DNA of 64,000 nucleotides from CAUZFZ01 sp963579025 (lineage in GTDB: Bacteria > Planctomycetota > Planctomycetia > Planctomycetales > Planctomycetaceae), in assembly GCA_963579025.1 (NCBI GenBank), contig CAUZFZ010000004.1, forward strand, positions 1 to 64,000, written 5' to 3'. Position numbers and translations under genes: made by a program. This document shows, one piece after another, positions 45,098 to 55,133 of the stretch. The notes beneath the pieces were generated by a model that worked only from the letters and a program-made list of their open reading frames with translations, was not told the DNA's origin and did not search any database. Numbering within the stretch: position 1 is the stretch's first letter; each line of letters begins with the position of its first letter.

Positions 45098-46033
45098 ATG
45101 AGCACTAATCTGATTGAGAAGAACCACATGGTCGAGTGCCAGATCCACGGTGAGCCGGTGCCTCGCGATCTGCTGGCTCCGTTTCGCGACAGTACACATT
45201 CCCTGACGCAGCCGGATTCCCTGCAGGTCCGTCTCGCGGAGGATGGCTACGTGTTCGTCCGCGGTGTCGTACCGCTCGAGAACATCGCGGCGGCTCGGCG
45301 CGAAGTGTTTTCGCGACTGGCAGAAGTCGACGAGATCGACGCTCCATTCGAGCAAGGCATTTTCAGCGGACGCAGCCAGCGACTCGAACGCGTCGCGAGT
45401 CCCGGTGAATTCTGGCAGTCCGTTAGTGAAGGTCCTGCCTTGCGGGCCGCGACGCATGGCGAACCGATTCGAGAATTCATGAGCAACGTGCTGGGCCAAC
45501 CGGCCCGAGCGTATGACTTCATCTTCCTGCGTCCAGGAGTTCCCGGACGCTTTACGTTTCTGCACTATGACTTTCCGTTCTTTTCTCGCGGAACGCGTAA
45601 TGTTGTCACATCGTGGATGGCAATCGGCGACATCCCCACGACCGAGGGCCCGCTGTTCGTCCTGGAAAACTCCCACCGATTTGATGATCTGATCGCCGGC
45701 GCCGAGCAGATGGACTACGACTCGGCGTATTCACCGCAGGTTCAGATGACCGACAACGCCATTGAGTTTGCCCGTCAGCGAGGCTCGCGATTCCTGACCG
45801 AGAACTTTGAGCCCGGCGACGTGATTGTGTTCGGCATGACCACCATGCACGGCTCGTTCGACAATGCTTCAGCCATCAACCGGACGCGTCTGTCGGTTGA
45901 TGTGCGCTGGCAACCGGCGGCCGAACCGATCGACGAACGCTATGTCGGTCCCGATCCAGCAGGAACCACGGGTGCCGGGTACGCCGAATTGAATGGCGCC
46001 AAACCGCTCACCGAGTCGTGGCACACGCGGTAG
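45098..46033 (+). CDS. Phytanoyl-CoA dioxygenase (PhyH) family protein
   Basis: A 311-residue 2-oxoglutarate/Fe(II) dioxygenase-like protein. The iron ligands are His156 and Asp158 in FTFLHYDFPFF and a distal His251 in MTTMHGSFDNAS, with a 2-oxoglutarate-binding Arg in NRTRLSVDVRW. NVVTSWMAIGDIPTTEGPLF is the family core. PhyH-type enzymes hydroxylate small lipids, sugars or metabolites; the substrate is unknown. No signal peptide. It starts a plus-strand run with the DUF1549 gene 102 bp behind. A second PhyH protein is at 55134-55961 but is only distantly alike. Confidence 0.88.
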   Translation: MSTNLIEKNHMVECQIHGEPVPRDLLAPFRDSTHSLTQPDSLQVRLAEDGYVFVRGVVPLENIAAARREVFSRLAEVDEIDAPFEQGIFSGRSQRLERVASPGEFWQSVSEGPALRAATHGEPIREFMSNVLGQPARAYDFIFLRPGVPGRFTFLHYDFPFFSRGTRNVVTSWMAIGDIPTTEGPLFVLENSHRFDDLIAGAEQMDYDSAYSPQVQMTDNAIEFARQRGSRFLTENFEPGDVIVFGMTTMHGSFDNASAINRTRLSVDVRWQPAAEPIDERYVGPDPAGTTGAGYAELNGAKPLTESWHTR

Positions 46034-46135
46034 GGAACGCGTCCGGGAACGAACCTGAGTGATCTGCATGATCTGAATTCCCTCGACCGGCTATGATCGA
46101 GGCAACGATTCACGTCTCAACAGAACAAAATCGAA

Positions 46136-48595
46136 ATGGCGAATTCCGTGACGGCACGACTCACACATCCGCTTCCTGGAGCACTCGTCATCGCGTTGAT
46201 CAGCAGCATCGTGGTGTCAGCGAGCTCTGCCGGCGAGAATTCAGACGTTGCAGGGAAGCTCGTCGTTCGTCCGGCTGAAATACATTTATCCGGCTTCAAC
46301 CCCCGTCAACAGATTCTTGTCTCACTCAACGAGTCGAACGACCGCAGTGTTGATGTGACTCGCGACAGCAAAGTCGAACTGGCGAATCACAAGGTCGCAC
46401 TCGAAATCAATGGGATCGTCTCCGCGACCGGTACTGGAGTCACAGAGCTGACAGTGACTCGCGGAGAATTCCAGGCCCGCGTCGTAGTCCACGTCACAGC
46501 ATTTGGTGACACACCGGAGGTTCACTTCGAGAACGACATTCTGCCTCTGCTGTCAAAATCCGGCTGCAACAGTGGCGGCTGTCATGGCAAGGCCTCGGGG
46601 CAGAACGGATTTAAGTTATCGGTCTTTGGATTCGATTCGCGCGCCGATTTCGCGGCGCTCGCGAAGGAGGCCCGCGGCCGACGCGTGTTTCCCGGCGATC
46701 CCGAACGCAGCCTGCTTGTTCAAAAGGCGACCGGAGTAAGTGCTCACGGCGGTGGACGGCGGATTGAGCTGAATTCGCCCGATCACGAGTTGCTGGCAAA
46801 CTGGATTCGGCAAGGCATGCCCTGGGGCGCCGCGAACGCTCCGCAACCGGTCGGGATTGAGGTCGAGCCTGGCAGTCGAGTCGTCGATCGATCAGCCCGC
46901 CAGCAATTACTGGTCACAGCCGTCTATTCAGATGGCTCGCGCCGGGACGTGACAGCGGCGTCAACGTATTCAAGTAATTCGCCAGTGGTTGCGGATCTGG
47001 TTTCCCCCGGCCTTGTCGAAACCGGAGAGGTTCCGGGGGAGTCTGCCGTTACCGTCAACTACATGGGGCAGGTTGCGGCCGCGCGTGTGGTCGTGCCTCG
47101 CGCGGACCTCATTGAGGAATATCCTGCCCTGCCCGAGCACAACCCAATCGATGGGTTCGTGTGGTCAAAGCTGCAGCGAATGCGGATTCTCCCATCCGGC
47201 CCCTGCGACGACTCGGCATTCCTGCGCCGTCTGTATCTCGATGTTCTGGGCCAGTTGCCGGATCCAGAAGTCACTCGACAATTCCTGGCCGATTCCGATC
47301 CTGACAAACGCACGCGACAGATTGACGACGTTCTGAGCAACGCAGGCTATGCCGATTACCACGCACTGAAGTGGGCCGATGTGCTGATGGTCGATCGCGA
47401 AACGCTCGGGGAACGCGGTGCGTTTGAGTTCCATCGCTGGCTCCGCGAACAAATGGCGAATAATCGGCCGTACGACGAATGGGTCCGCGAACTGATCACA
47501 GCAAGCGGGAACTCGGGCAAGTTCGGTCCGGTGAATTTCTACCGTGCACTCCGCACACCGGACGATCTGACTCGTGCGGTCAGCCAAGCGTTTCTGGGCA
47601 TTCGCATGGACTGTGCTCAGTGCCATCATCACCCGTTCGAGAAGTGGGGCCAGTCGGACTTCTACGGCCTGGCGGGGTTCTTCGGTGGTGTGCAACGCAA
47701 GTCGCTGTCCGACTCGCGTGAGCTGGTTTTTCACACCGGCTGGAAGCAGACGAAGATGCCGCTGACCAACGAGCTGGTCACAACTCGTCCGCCGGGCGGC
47801 GAGCCGATCGACACATCCGCGGCTGACCCGCGCGTGCAGCTTGCGGACTGGATGACATCGCCGACGAACCCGTGGTTTGCTCGACTCGTGGCGAACCGGT
47901 TGTGGGCTCAGTATCTGGGTCGTGGTCTGGTTGATCCGGTTGACGATCTGCGTTCCACAAACCCGGCCGTCAACGAGCCGCTGTTGGAATGGCTGACTCA
48001 GCAGGTCATCTCAAACGACTTCAATCTGAAAGCGGTCGCGCGGCTGATCCTGTGTTCGCGGGTGTATCAGCTCGCCAGTACATCGAACGAAACCAACAAG
48101 CGGGACGAGCAGAACTTCTCGCACTTTCTGGCGCGACGACTGCCCGCCGAGGTCTTACTGGATGCCATCTGCCATGTGACCGACGTACCTGAAGACTTCC
48201 CCGGCATGCCAATCGGCACGCGAGCCATACAGGTGTGGGACAACCGGTTTCCTTCGTATTTTCTGGATACGTTTGGCCGGTCGGAACGGAAGTCACCGTG
48301 CGAGTGTGGCAAGTCCGACGACCCGACGATGTCACAGGCCCTGCATCTGATGAATGCACCGGAAATCGCGGCTAAGGTCTCTTCCGGGGATGGACGGATC
48401 GGCCGGCTGATTCGTGCCGACGCGGCACCGGAGAGCATTGCCGAGGAAATCTGTCTGGCCGCGTGGTGCCGGTATCCACGAGAAAAGGAACTGGATGTCT
48501 TTCGTCGGCTGGTTGCGGAATCATCATCGCAACAGGCAGCAGAGGATTTCCTCTGGGCAGTGCTGAATTCATACGACTTTCTTTTTGTACGTTGA
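46136..48595 (+). CDS. DUF1549/DUF1553 protein with Ig-like and haem-type N-terminal domains
   Basis: An 819-residue exported protein (signal GALVIALISSIVVSASSAG). The N-terminus has an Ig-like segment, then KSGCNSGGCHGKASGQNGF (Cys144, Cys149, His150), a planctomycete cytochrome-type motif with an unusual CX4CH spacing. A second Ig-like domain (RQQLLVTAVYSDGSRRDVTA) leads into DUF1549 (IDGFVWSKLQ, FLRRLYLDVLGQLPDPEVTR) and DUF1553 (LAGFFGG, NRLWAQYLGRGLVDPVDDLR, FLARRLPAEVLLDAICHVT). The families occur in pairs with DUF1501, as here (24 bp downstream). The reaction is unknown; a redox role on a polysaccharide is often guessed. Confidence 0.9.
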   Translation: MANSVTARLTHPLPGALVIALISSIVVSASSAGENSDVAGKLVVRPAEIHLSGFNPRQQILVSLNESNDRSVDVTRDSKVELANHKVALEINGIVSATGTGVTELTVTRGEFQARVVVHVTAFGDTPEVHFENDILPLLSKSGCNSGGCHGKASGQNGFKLSVFGFDSRADFAALAKEARGRRVFPGDPERSLLVQKATGVSAHGGGRRIELNSPDHELLANWIRQGMPWGAANAPQPVGIEVEPGSRVVDRSARQQLLVTAVYSDGSRRDVTAASTYSSNSPVVADLVSPGLVETGEVPGESAVTVNYMGQVAAARVVVPRADLIEEYPALPEHNPIDGFVWSKLQRMRILPSGPCDDSAFLRRLYLDVLGQLPDPEVTRQFLADSDPDKRTRQIDDVLSNAGYADYHALKWADVLMVDRETLGERGAFEFHRWLREQMANNRPYDEWVRELITASGNSGKFGPVNFYRALRTPDDLTRAVSQAFLGIRMDCAQCHHHPFEKWGQSDFYGLAGFFGGVQRKSLSDSRELVFHTGWKQTKMPLTNELVTTRPPGGEPIDTSAADPRVQLADWMTSPTNPWFARLVANRLWAQYLGRGLVDPVDDLRSTNPAVNEPLLEWLTQQVISNDFNLKAVARLILCSRVYQLASTSNETNKRDEQNFSHFLARRLPAEVLLDAICHVTDVPEDFPGMPIGTRAIQVWDNRFPSYFLDTFGRSERKSPCECGKSDDPTMSQALHLMNAPEIAAKVSSGDGRIGRLIRADAAPESIAEEICLAAWCRYPREKELDVFRRLVAESSSQQAAEDFLWAVLNSYDFLFVR

Positions 48596-48619
48596 GCGGC
48601 AATCGAGGAGACCAACGGC

Positions 48620-49945
48620 ATGCTTCCCCGTTATTGCGACGGCGTTTCGCGACGCGAGCTGTTAAAGATCGGTTCCATTGGCGGCCTGAGCATGGCGGAC
48701 GTGTTCCGTCTGCAGCAGATGGCCCCGGCAGCCGAAGCCGCATCACGCGACGATATTAACTGTATCTTCCTCTTTATCGTCGGCGGAATGCCCCAGCAGG
48801 ACATGTGGGACGTAAAGCCTGACGCGCCGCTGGGCATCCGCGGAGACTTTGATCCGATCAGCACGGCCGTACCGGGCATGCACATCGGAGATGTCCTGCC
48901 CGGGATCGCAACAGTCACCGACAAGTTGGCAATTCTCCGCAGCCTGACGCACGGCGATTCGGATCACGAAAGCGGCTTCCACGTGATGATGACCGGCAAA
49001 GCCCGGTCTGGTGATCTGGATCGCTCGACGAAGAACAACAATCAGCACCCCTGTATCGGTTCAATGGTCGCTCGTCTGGGAAAGCCGGGAGCCCTGCCGC
49101 CGTACATCTCGGTTCCCAACTATCTGGACAGCGGCGGGCCGTCGTTCCTTGGCGCCAGTTACGGACCATTCGTGATTGCCGCGGATCCGGCCGCTCCGGA
49201 ATTCGCCGTCCGCGATATCACGCTGCCAACGTCGATCACCAGCGACCGCAACGCCCGTCGCCAGACCGCTCTGCGAGAGATCAACGCGATTGAACGCGGA
49301 GTCGACTCCGCCGGCAAACAGGTCGCGGATCTCGATCAGTTCTACCAGAAGGCCTACAGCCTGATGACATCGCGTCAGGCCAAAGAAGCATTCGACATCA
49401 CACGGGAGCCCGAGAGTCTGCGTGAAAAGTACGGCATGACCAGCATCGGACAATGCTGCCTGCTGGCGCGACGGATGGTCGAATCCGGTTGCCGGTTTGT
49501 CGGCATCGAGAACGGTCACTGGGACACGCACCGCAAGAACACCTGGAGTCTGCGTGAGTTGTTGTGTCCGGCATTCGATCAGGCCGTCCCCGCTCTGATC
49601 AACGACCTGACAGACCGCGGCCTGTTGGAAAAGACTCTTCTTGTGATCACAACGGAGTTCGGTCGCACACCGCGGATCAACGACCTGGCGGGACGCGATC
49701 ACTGGCCAAACGCCTTCTCAATCGTCATGGCCGGTGCTGGTATCCAGGGTGGTCAGGTCATCGGAGCGACCGACCGTACAGCCGCGGAAGTGACTGATCG
49801 ACCCATCACGGCTCCCGACATGACCGCCACGATCCTGCACGCGCTCGGCATCAACCACGAGGCCGTCCTGCGAACACCACTGGGCCGCCCAATCGAAATC
49901 GCCAACGGCGGCCGGCCGGTTTATGAACTCTTCGGGCAGTCCTGA
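48620..49945 (+). CDS. DUF1501 Tat-exported protein
   Basis: A 441-residue protein with a twin-arginine signal (VSRRELLKIGSIGGLSM). The body follows DUF1501, an alkaline-phosphatase-like fold: CIFLFIVGGMPQQDMWDVKP, LAILRSLTHGDSDHESGFH, DFDPISTAVPGMHIGDVLP, RFVGIENGHWDTHRKN and TLLVITTEFGRTPRINDLAG, GRDHWPNAFSIVMAGAGI. The HxGHWDTH-type His and Asp residues probably bind metal. It belongs to the common DUF1549-DUF1501 pair, begins 24 bp after the DUF1549/1553 gene, and is followed 39 bp later by the PPC-like gene. The actual substrate is unknown. Confidence 0.92.
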   Translation: MLPRYCDGVSRRELLKIGSIGGLSMADVFRLQQMAPAAEAASRDDINCIFLFIVGGMPQQDMWDVKPDAPLGIRGDFDPISTAVPGMHIGDVLPGIATVTDKLAILRSLTHGDSDHESGFHVMMTGKARSGDLDRSTKNNNQHPCIGSMVARLGKPGALPPYISVPNYLDSGGPSFLGASYGPFVIAADPAAPEFAVRDITLPTSITSDRNARRQTALREINAIERGVDSAGKQVADLDQFYQKAYSLMTSRQAKEAFDITREPESLREKYGMTSIGQCCLLARRMVESGCRFVGIENGHWDTHRKNTWSLRELLCPAFDQAVPALINDLTDRGLLEKTLLVITTEFGRTPRINDLAGRDHWPNAFSIVMAGAGIQGGQVIGATDRTAAEVTDRPITAPDMTATILHALGINHEAVLRTPLGRPIEIANGGRPVYELFGQS

Positions 49946-49984
49946 ATCAGGACACAGAAGCCTGGCACCAAGGTGGAGATTCGT

Positions 49985-52384
49985 ATGCAGCCCTCGATTT
50001 GCCGCATGGCAATTGCCTGCCTCAGTGCTCTGACCTGCTTGACGCATACGCTGCCGCTTGTCGCTCAGCCCAAACCTGGATACCTGCCATCGAGCACGCA
50101 CGTGTTTCCGGCAGGAGGACAGCGCGGTACGACAGTCGCCTTGAAGGTCGGTGCTGAGTGCATTCCTCCGCGGACGCGCATTCACGTGATCGGTGATGGA
50201 GTTGAAGTCAATCCGCTGCTGGAGAGGGAGATCGATGATCGTGGCGAGCCGTCCGCGCTTCGGGAACCGAAGACCGTCCCGATTACCTATCCGCGCGAGT
50301 GGGCTTCGGAGATTCGCATCGCCGACGACGCTCCGCTTGGGCCTGCATACTGGCGGCTGAGTTGTGCGCAGGGAGGAACGGGATCGCGACCTTTCATCGT
50401 TGGTGATCTGCCAGAGTTCATTGAATCCGAATCGAACTCGACGCTTGATCGCGCTGAGCAGGTTGAGCTGCCAGTAACGGTGAACGGTCAAATTCACGGA
50501 GAGCGAGACTCGGACCACTTTCGATTCTCAATCAAAGGTCCGGAGATCGTTTCGTTTGAGGTCATCGCCGGACGCATGGGATCGTCACTCGATCCAGTGG
50601 TCGATCTTCTGGACATCGATGGCCGCCCCATTGACGCGCAGCGAGTGTATGTCGGCAGTGACCCCGTTCTTGTTTATGCGGCGCACACAGATCAGGACGT
50701 TGTGTTGCGAATAGCCAACGTTTCGCATCGGGGCGACCCGAGCTTCGTTTACCGGATCGATGTCCGGCCAGGCCCGTATTTCCGCGCCGCACTGCCAGGT
50801 GGCCTGCGACGTGATGAAGGGGCCAGTATCGACCTCTTAGGGATGACCGGTAGCGAGGGTTTTCTCACCGAGAAGCTTTCCATCGTATGGGGTGGCAACG
50901 AGCAGGAATTCCTGATCTGGCACAATCCGATTCAGCATGAGGCCCCAGTTCGCTATTCCATCGATCGGCATCCTGTGATCGTCGAGACGGAACCAAATGC
51001 GACAATGCCGGACAGCCAGAGCCTGCCTGTCCCCTCGACCATGTACGGTTGCTTTATCGAGGCCGCTGATAAAGACACATACGCCTTTGATTGCAACAAG
51101 GGTGACCGGCTGCGAATCGAGTGTCGGGCCTGGCCGCCAGGAACACCGGCTATTCCAACAATGCAGCTGACGGGGGCCGACGGAAAAACACTCGCGTCTG
51201 CGAGTTCGGCATCAACTGAGGACATGATCGCACGCCTCGCCTGGACAGCTCCGGATGATGGCTTGTACGGACTGCAACTGACCGATCTGCGGTTTGGCGC
51301 TCAGGGTGACGAAGACTTTGTGTATCGACTTGAAATCCAGCCGGATGAACCAGACTTCGAATTGAGCGTAGCGACGGACACATTAACCGCGACGCAGGGA
51401 AAGACTGCGAATCTTGAAGTCAAGGTCCGACGGCACGGCGGTCTGAATGACCCGATTGAACTGAAATTCCAAGGGTTACCGGAAGGGATCAAGGTCGACA
51501 AGGCGGTCATCTCCAAAGGGAAGAGCACCGCAAAAGTTCAGTTTACGATCGACGAGTCCGCTCGCGTGGAAAGTTACCAGTTGCAGGTTTCGGGTTTGAT
51601 CGCTGAAACGGGGCTGACGCGAACTGCTCGCTGCCAACACCTGGGCGTCGACAGCGAAGGCGTCTCGATTGGCTCGACGACAGTGCCCTGGCTGTTTCTT
51701 TCCATCCAGCACAAGCCACTGTTTCGGCTGCAGTGTGCAGAGGCGTATCTGTACGCGCATCGTGGCTCGGTATTCGAGTACCCGATGGAGATCGAACGAC
51801 TAAACGGATTCGACGGCGTCGTGCGTCTGCAGCGGGGTGATCGGCAGAATCGCGACATGGACGGCGTCCAGATACTCGATGCCACGCTGAATCCCGGAGA
51901 GTCAGAAGTCGACATCCCGATATACCTGCCCGAATCGATGGCCATCAACGTGCAGTCGCAGACACAACTGTACTCGCAGGCCTGGGCTTCGTTCATCGAC
52001 GAGCACGATCAGCCACAGTCGGTTCTGGTGCTGGCAGAGAAGCGGAACATGCTCCGCACTTTGCCGCCGGTCGTGAAACTGAAAGCGGAACGCACGGAAC
52101 TGACTGTGCCGGCGAATGGTCGCGTGGACTGTCCGATTATCCTCGACCGGACCTCGAACTTCCCGGGCGTCATGCGAGTTACGCTGCAGAACCCACCGCC
52201 TGGAGTTTCAGCCGACGCTGCCGAGTTCGAAGTCGGCGAGTCGATCGAGACGATCACACTTCGTCTCGATAAAGCGACGACAGCGTCGTCCGCCCAGGAA
52301 GTGACACTGCGCGGAACGGGGCGTCTCCCCGATGGCACGGTCGCCGTCAGCGAAGCGATCGTGTGGCTGATTTCGGTCAACTGA
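49985..52384 (+). CDS. Exported protein with PPC-like domains, third gene of the DUF1549 operon
   Basis: From the ATG at 49985 the product is 799 residues, with a signal peptide (ICRMAIACLSALTCLTHTLP). It has two pre-peptidase C-terminal-like beta domains, each beginning with an acidic ESESN or ETEPNATMPDSQ segment, then DSDHFRFSIKG or DKDTYAFDCNKGDRLRIEC. Several Ig-like stretches follow (FELSVATDTLTATQGKTANL). No catalytic motif is visible, so it is probably a binding or scaffold protein. It lies 39 bp after DUF1501. The three genes form a recurrent planctomycete operon. A bidirectional terminator follows. Confidence 0.8.
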   Translation: MQPSICRMAIACLSALTCLTHTLPLVAQPKPGYLPSSTHVFPAGGQRGTTVALKVGAECIPPRTRIHVIGDGVEVNPLLEREIDDRGEPSALREPKTVPITYPREWASEIRIADDAPLGPAYWRLSCAQGGTGSRPFIVGDLPEFIESESNSTLDRAEQVELPVTVNGQIHGERDSDHFRFSIKGPEIVSFEVIAGRMGSSLDPVVDLLDIDGRPIDAQRVYVGSDPVLVYAAHTDQDVVLRIANVSHRGDPSFVYRIDVRPGPYFRAALPGGLRRDEGASIDLLGMTGSEGFLTEKLSIVWGGNEQEFLIWHNPIQHEAPVRYSIDRHPVIVETEPNATMPDSQSLPVPSTMYGCFIEAADKDTYAFDCNKGDRLRIECRAWPPGTPAIPTMQLTGADGKTLASASSASTEDMIARLAWTAPDDGLYGLQLTDLRFGAQGDEDFVYRLEIQPDEPDFELSVATDTLTATQGKTANLEVKVRRHGGLNDPIELKFQGLPEGIKVDKAVISKGKSTAKVQFTIDESARVESYQLQVSGLIAETGLTRTARCQHLGVDSEGVSIGSTTVPWLFLSIQHKPLFRLQCAEAYLYAHRGSVFEYPMEIERLNGFDGVVRLQRGDRQNRDMDGVQILDATLNPGESEVDIPIYLPESMAINVQSQTQLYSQAWASFIDEHDQPQSVLVLAEKRNMLRTLPPVVKLKAERTELTVPANGRVDCPIILDRTSNFPGVMRVTLQNPPPGVSADAAEFEVGESIETITLRLDKATTASSAQEVTLRGTGRLPDGTVAVSEAIVWLISVN

Positions 52385-52431
52385 ATCACGCGACCAACGC
52401 CACCCAGCGATCTGGTCAAGCACATAAGAAA

Positions 52432-52460
52432 GCCCGGCTCCCTCGAATATAGAGCCGGGC
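52432..52460. terminator. Bidirectional terminator between convergent genes
   Basis: GCCCGGCTC (52432-52440) pairs with GAGCCGGGC (52452-52460) with an 11-base loop. On the minus strand it is followed by TTTCTT. It separates the stops of the PPC-like gene (52384) and the papain-fold gene (52495). Confidence 0.75.
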
Positions 52461-52494
52461 GTTCATTGAATCACGTACTCATGACAGTGACGTC

Positions 52495-54036
52495 TTACCG
52501 CCGTCGAGTGGGCAACCGAGGCCGAAATGCCTCCAGAGTCCCGCTGGTCATGCTGTCCGGATTGATGTCGTACGTTGTCACGTATCGTTTGCCGGCAAAG
52601 TTCTGCTGAAGAATGAAAAGCCGATCCTCGCCGACCGCCTGAACTACAGCGGTGTGATTCGGGACGCCCATAATCACCCAGTATCCAGGTTCGTCAAATC
52701 GAACCGACGTGAACTGGAGGATGTCACCGGGAATGACATCATTCACATTGATGCGATCACCAAACGTGTAACCTTGAGCGGGTTCAGCTCCGACTGCACG
52801 CAACGCCTGATCCGCCAGGTCCCAGCATTCACCGCGGCCGATCCGGTTTCCGATGTTGTTGGCGGCGAAGTTAAGAACTCCCTCGTTCAATTGCGGCAGA
52901 TTGCCGGCTGGCCGTGGAGCGGGCGTTTGGTCGTCGCTGCTTCCGGTTTCGTCGTTGTCAGCACCTCCCGCCGCGCCTCCGGCACCGCCACCACGCGTCT
53001 CGCCGCGTGCAGTTGTCGTTTGGGTGCCACCGTCCTGGTTGTTTGAAGCCAGTGGACAATTCCTGCGAGCATTGCTGCCAGCCCCCGCCGCAGTCTGTCC
53101 CTGTCGGCACGGGCAGTTGGCGGGATGGCCGTCTTGCCCGTTTCCGGTCTGGGCCCGTCCGCCGACCGCTCGGCCACCGGTCGCACGTTCATCGCCCTGG
53201 CCAGCATCTTCATCGCCGCGGCTGCTACGCGTTTCAGTCACGCGGCGAGTTTCTTCAGCGTTGAGACTATCGATGATCGCCTGAATCTGCCGTCCTCGCG
53301 GGGACGAACGCACGACCTGACGCTGCCCGGTCAGATCTTTCGTGATAACCATGCCACTGGCGGGAAAATCTCGCTTCGCGTCCGCGGCGGCATCCTTCAA
53401 CGGACTTCCGCTGCCGGGCTTCTTAGCGCCGTCTGGAGGCGCCCCAGTGGCGGAGTTCTTGTCTTCGGAGTCCGCGGCCGGGTCCGCGGGCTCATCCTGA
53501 GAGTCACCATCCGCGGCAGACATGGCGGCTGCGAACAGGTCATCGTCTGGCTGCGGGCGTCCGCTCAGTCGAACGGTCTCGGAAAAGTACACACCTTTCG
53601 CATCGAGCAGCGTCATCTGCACATTGGCGACTCGCCGCTTCTGATAGTCGAGAGCCAGAATTGCGTCGGCATCCAACCTGCCGCGAAACGCGGCGAATTC
53701 GGGCGGTGCCATCGCCTGACGGGCTTTCGCACTGTGGGCTTTGACCCGGACAGTCCGGCTCACCACTGGATTCACGCGTGGCTCAAGCGTTAGCGCCTCG
53801 GTGGTCACACGTTCGAGCGTCCGCAGCACACCGCCAATCTCCTGATCCCGGGCCGAGCGGGCATCTTCCCGTACGACGAGCAACACATTCTGGAAACCCT
53901 GCTTGCGCGCCGCCCGGGCCGCCTCGTGAACAGCGAGTTCAAGTTTGACGTCGGCCGCCGCTGGCAGAGCCACAGTCACCAGAATCGATGCCGCCAGAAG
54001 AAGACCTGCCGGGGAATTGCTTCGATGCCGTTTCAT
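52495..54036 (-). CDS. Exported protein with C-terminal papain-fold (CHAP/NlpC-P60-like) domain
   Basis: A 513-residue protein with a signal peptide (GLLLAASILVTVALPAAA). Residues ~30-170 form a small alpha/beta domain. The middle 200 residues are a Gly/Asp/Asn/Ala-rich linker with a few cysteines (NCPCRQGQ). The last ~130 residues look like a papain-fold peptidase: GRGECWDLADQALRAVGA with the candidate Cys, DVIPGDILQF, and VPNHTAVVQAV with the candidate His. CHAP and NlpC/P60 domains cut peptidoglycan peptides, but this domain may also be a non-enzymatic variant. It is convergent with the DUF1549 operon across the terminator. Confidence 0.8.
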   Translation of the reverse strand: MKRHRSNSPAGLLLAASILVTVALPAAADVKLELAVHEAARAARKQGFQNVLLVVREDARSARDQEIGGVLRTLERVTTEALTLEPRVNPVVSRTVRVKAHSAKARQAMAPPEFAAFRGRLDADAILALDYQKRRVANVQMTLLDAKGVYFSETVRLSGRPQPDDDLFAAAMSAADGDSQDEPADPAADSEDKNSATGAPPDGAKKPGSGSPLKDAAADAKRDFPASGMVITKDLTGQRQVVRSSPRGRQIQAIIDSLNAEETRRVTETRSSRGDEDAGQGDERATGGRAVGGRAQTGNGQDGHPANCPCRQGQTAAGAGSNARRNCPLASNNQDGGTQTTTARGETRGGGAGGAAGGADNDETGSSDDQTPAPRPAGNLPQLNEGVLNFAANNIGNRIGRGECWDLADQALRAVGAEPAQGYTFGDRINVNDVIPGDILQFTSVRFDEPGYWVIMGVPNHTAVVQAVGEDRLFILQQNFAGKRYVTTYDINPDSMTSGTLEAFRPRLPTRRR

Positions 54037-54279
54037 TTATGAGGTACTCCGTTCGACCGAATTTGCAGCAACTGTGAACACGAACGGTCCAGCATTACGC
54101 TACCGGGCCAGCAAACTTGGTAAATTCCGGCCTGACAGGGCTACACGCAGGCTGATTTGTTGTATCAACAGGCCTGTTCACGATTTTCGACGTTTTTTCT
54201 GGACTCTCCCTCTCCACGGCGTGTGCCCTGTCGCCTGCCGGCGAGAATCCCACTCAAAGACCATCATTCGGCCTTGAAA

Positions 54280-55125
54280 ATGCCTGAATTACTGCACTGG
54301 AAAGTCGGCGACCGCACGTTGGAAACCGGCGATTTCCCCCTCCTGATGGGGATCGTCAACGTCACGCCGGACAGCTTTTCGGACGGGGGGCAGTTCGTCG
54401 ACCGAAATGCGGCCGTCGACCATGCGCTGCAACTGGCTGAGGACGGAGCCGACATCCTCGACATCGGCGGAGAATCGACACGCCCGGGGTCAGATCTGGT
54501 TTCTGCGAATGAGGAACTGCGCCGAGTCGTCGGTGTGATCGAGTTGCTTCGCACTCGAACAGACCGACTGATTTCGATCGACACCACGAAGTCGGAGGTC
54601 GCGCGTCGCGCTCTGGCTGCGGGTGCCGACATTGTCAATGACATTTCCGGTCTGACGTTCGACGCCGAGATGCCGGAAGTGTGTGCCGCCAGCGACTGCG
54701 GCGTTATCTGCATGCACATCCGAGGCACGCCGCAGACAATGCAGGACGATCCCCAGTATGACGACGTCGTCGCAGATGTCTCCGCATTCCTGGCCAGCCG
54801 ACTGGCGGCGCTGGAATCCGCCGGCATCTCCCGAGAGCGCATCGCGACAGACCCGGGAATCGGTTTCGGCAAGACCGCTCAACACAATGTCGAGCTGTTA
54901 TCGCATGTCGCTGATCTGCGCAGCCTGGGTCGCCCGGTCGTGATCGGACATTCACGCAAGCGATTTCTGGCAAAGGTCCTCGGGCGACCCGTCGAAGAAC
55001 GAATGTTCGGGACGATCGGCGTTGCCATCAGCGTCGCTGCTCAGGGGGCGGACATGATCCGCGTCCACGACGTTCGCGAGACGCGCGACGCTCTGCTCGC
55101 ATGGCATGCGACCCGCCCAGGTTAG
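54280..55125 (+). CDS. folP: Dihydropteroate synthase
   Basis: From the ATG at 54280 the product is 281 residues, the normal length. Signatures are LMGIVNVTPDSFSDGG, GADILDIGGESTRPGSD, ISIDTTKSEVARRALAAGAD, IVNDISGL, TDPGIGFGKTAQHNVELLS and VVIGHSRKRFLAKVLGRP. It joins p-aminobenzoate to 6-hydroxymethyl-7,8-dihydropterin diphosphate in folate synthesis; it is the sulfonamide target. An upstream in-frame ATG (54157) adds an unconserved leader. It is convergent with a PhyH gene 8 bp away, and no other folate gene is adjacent. Confidence 0.95.
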   Translation: MPELLHWKVGDRTLETGDFPLLMGIVNVTPDSFSDGGQFVDRNAAVDHALQLAEDGADILDIGGESTRPGSDLVSANEELRRVVGVIELLRTRTDRLISIDTTKSEVARRALAAGADIVNDISGLTFDAEMPEVCAASDCGVICMHIRGTPQTMQDDPQYDDVVADVSAFLASRLAALESAGISRERIATDPGIGFGKTAQHNVELLSHVADLRSLGRPVVIGHSRKRFLAKVLGRPVEERMFGTIGVAISVAAQGADMIRVHDVRETRDALLAWHATRPG

Positions 55126-55133
55126 CCCAGCCG

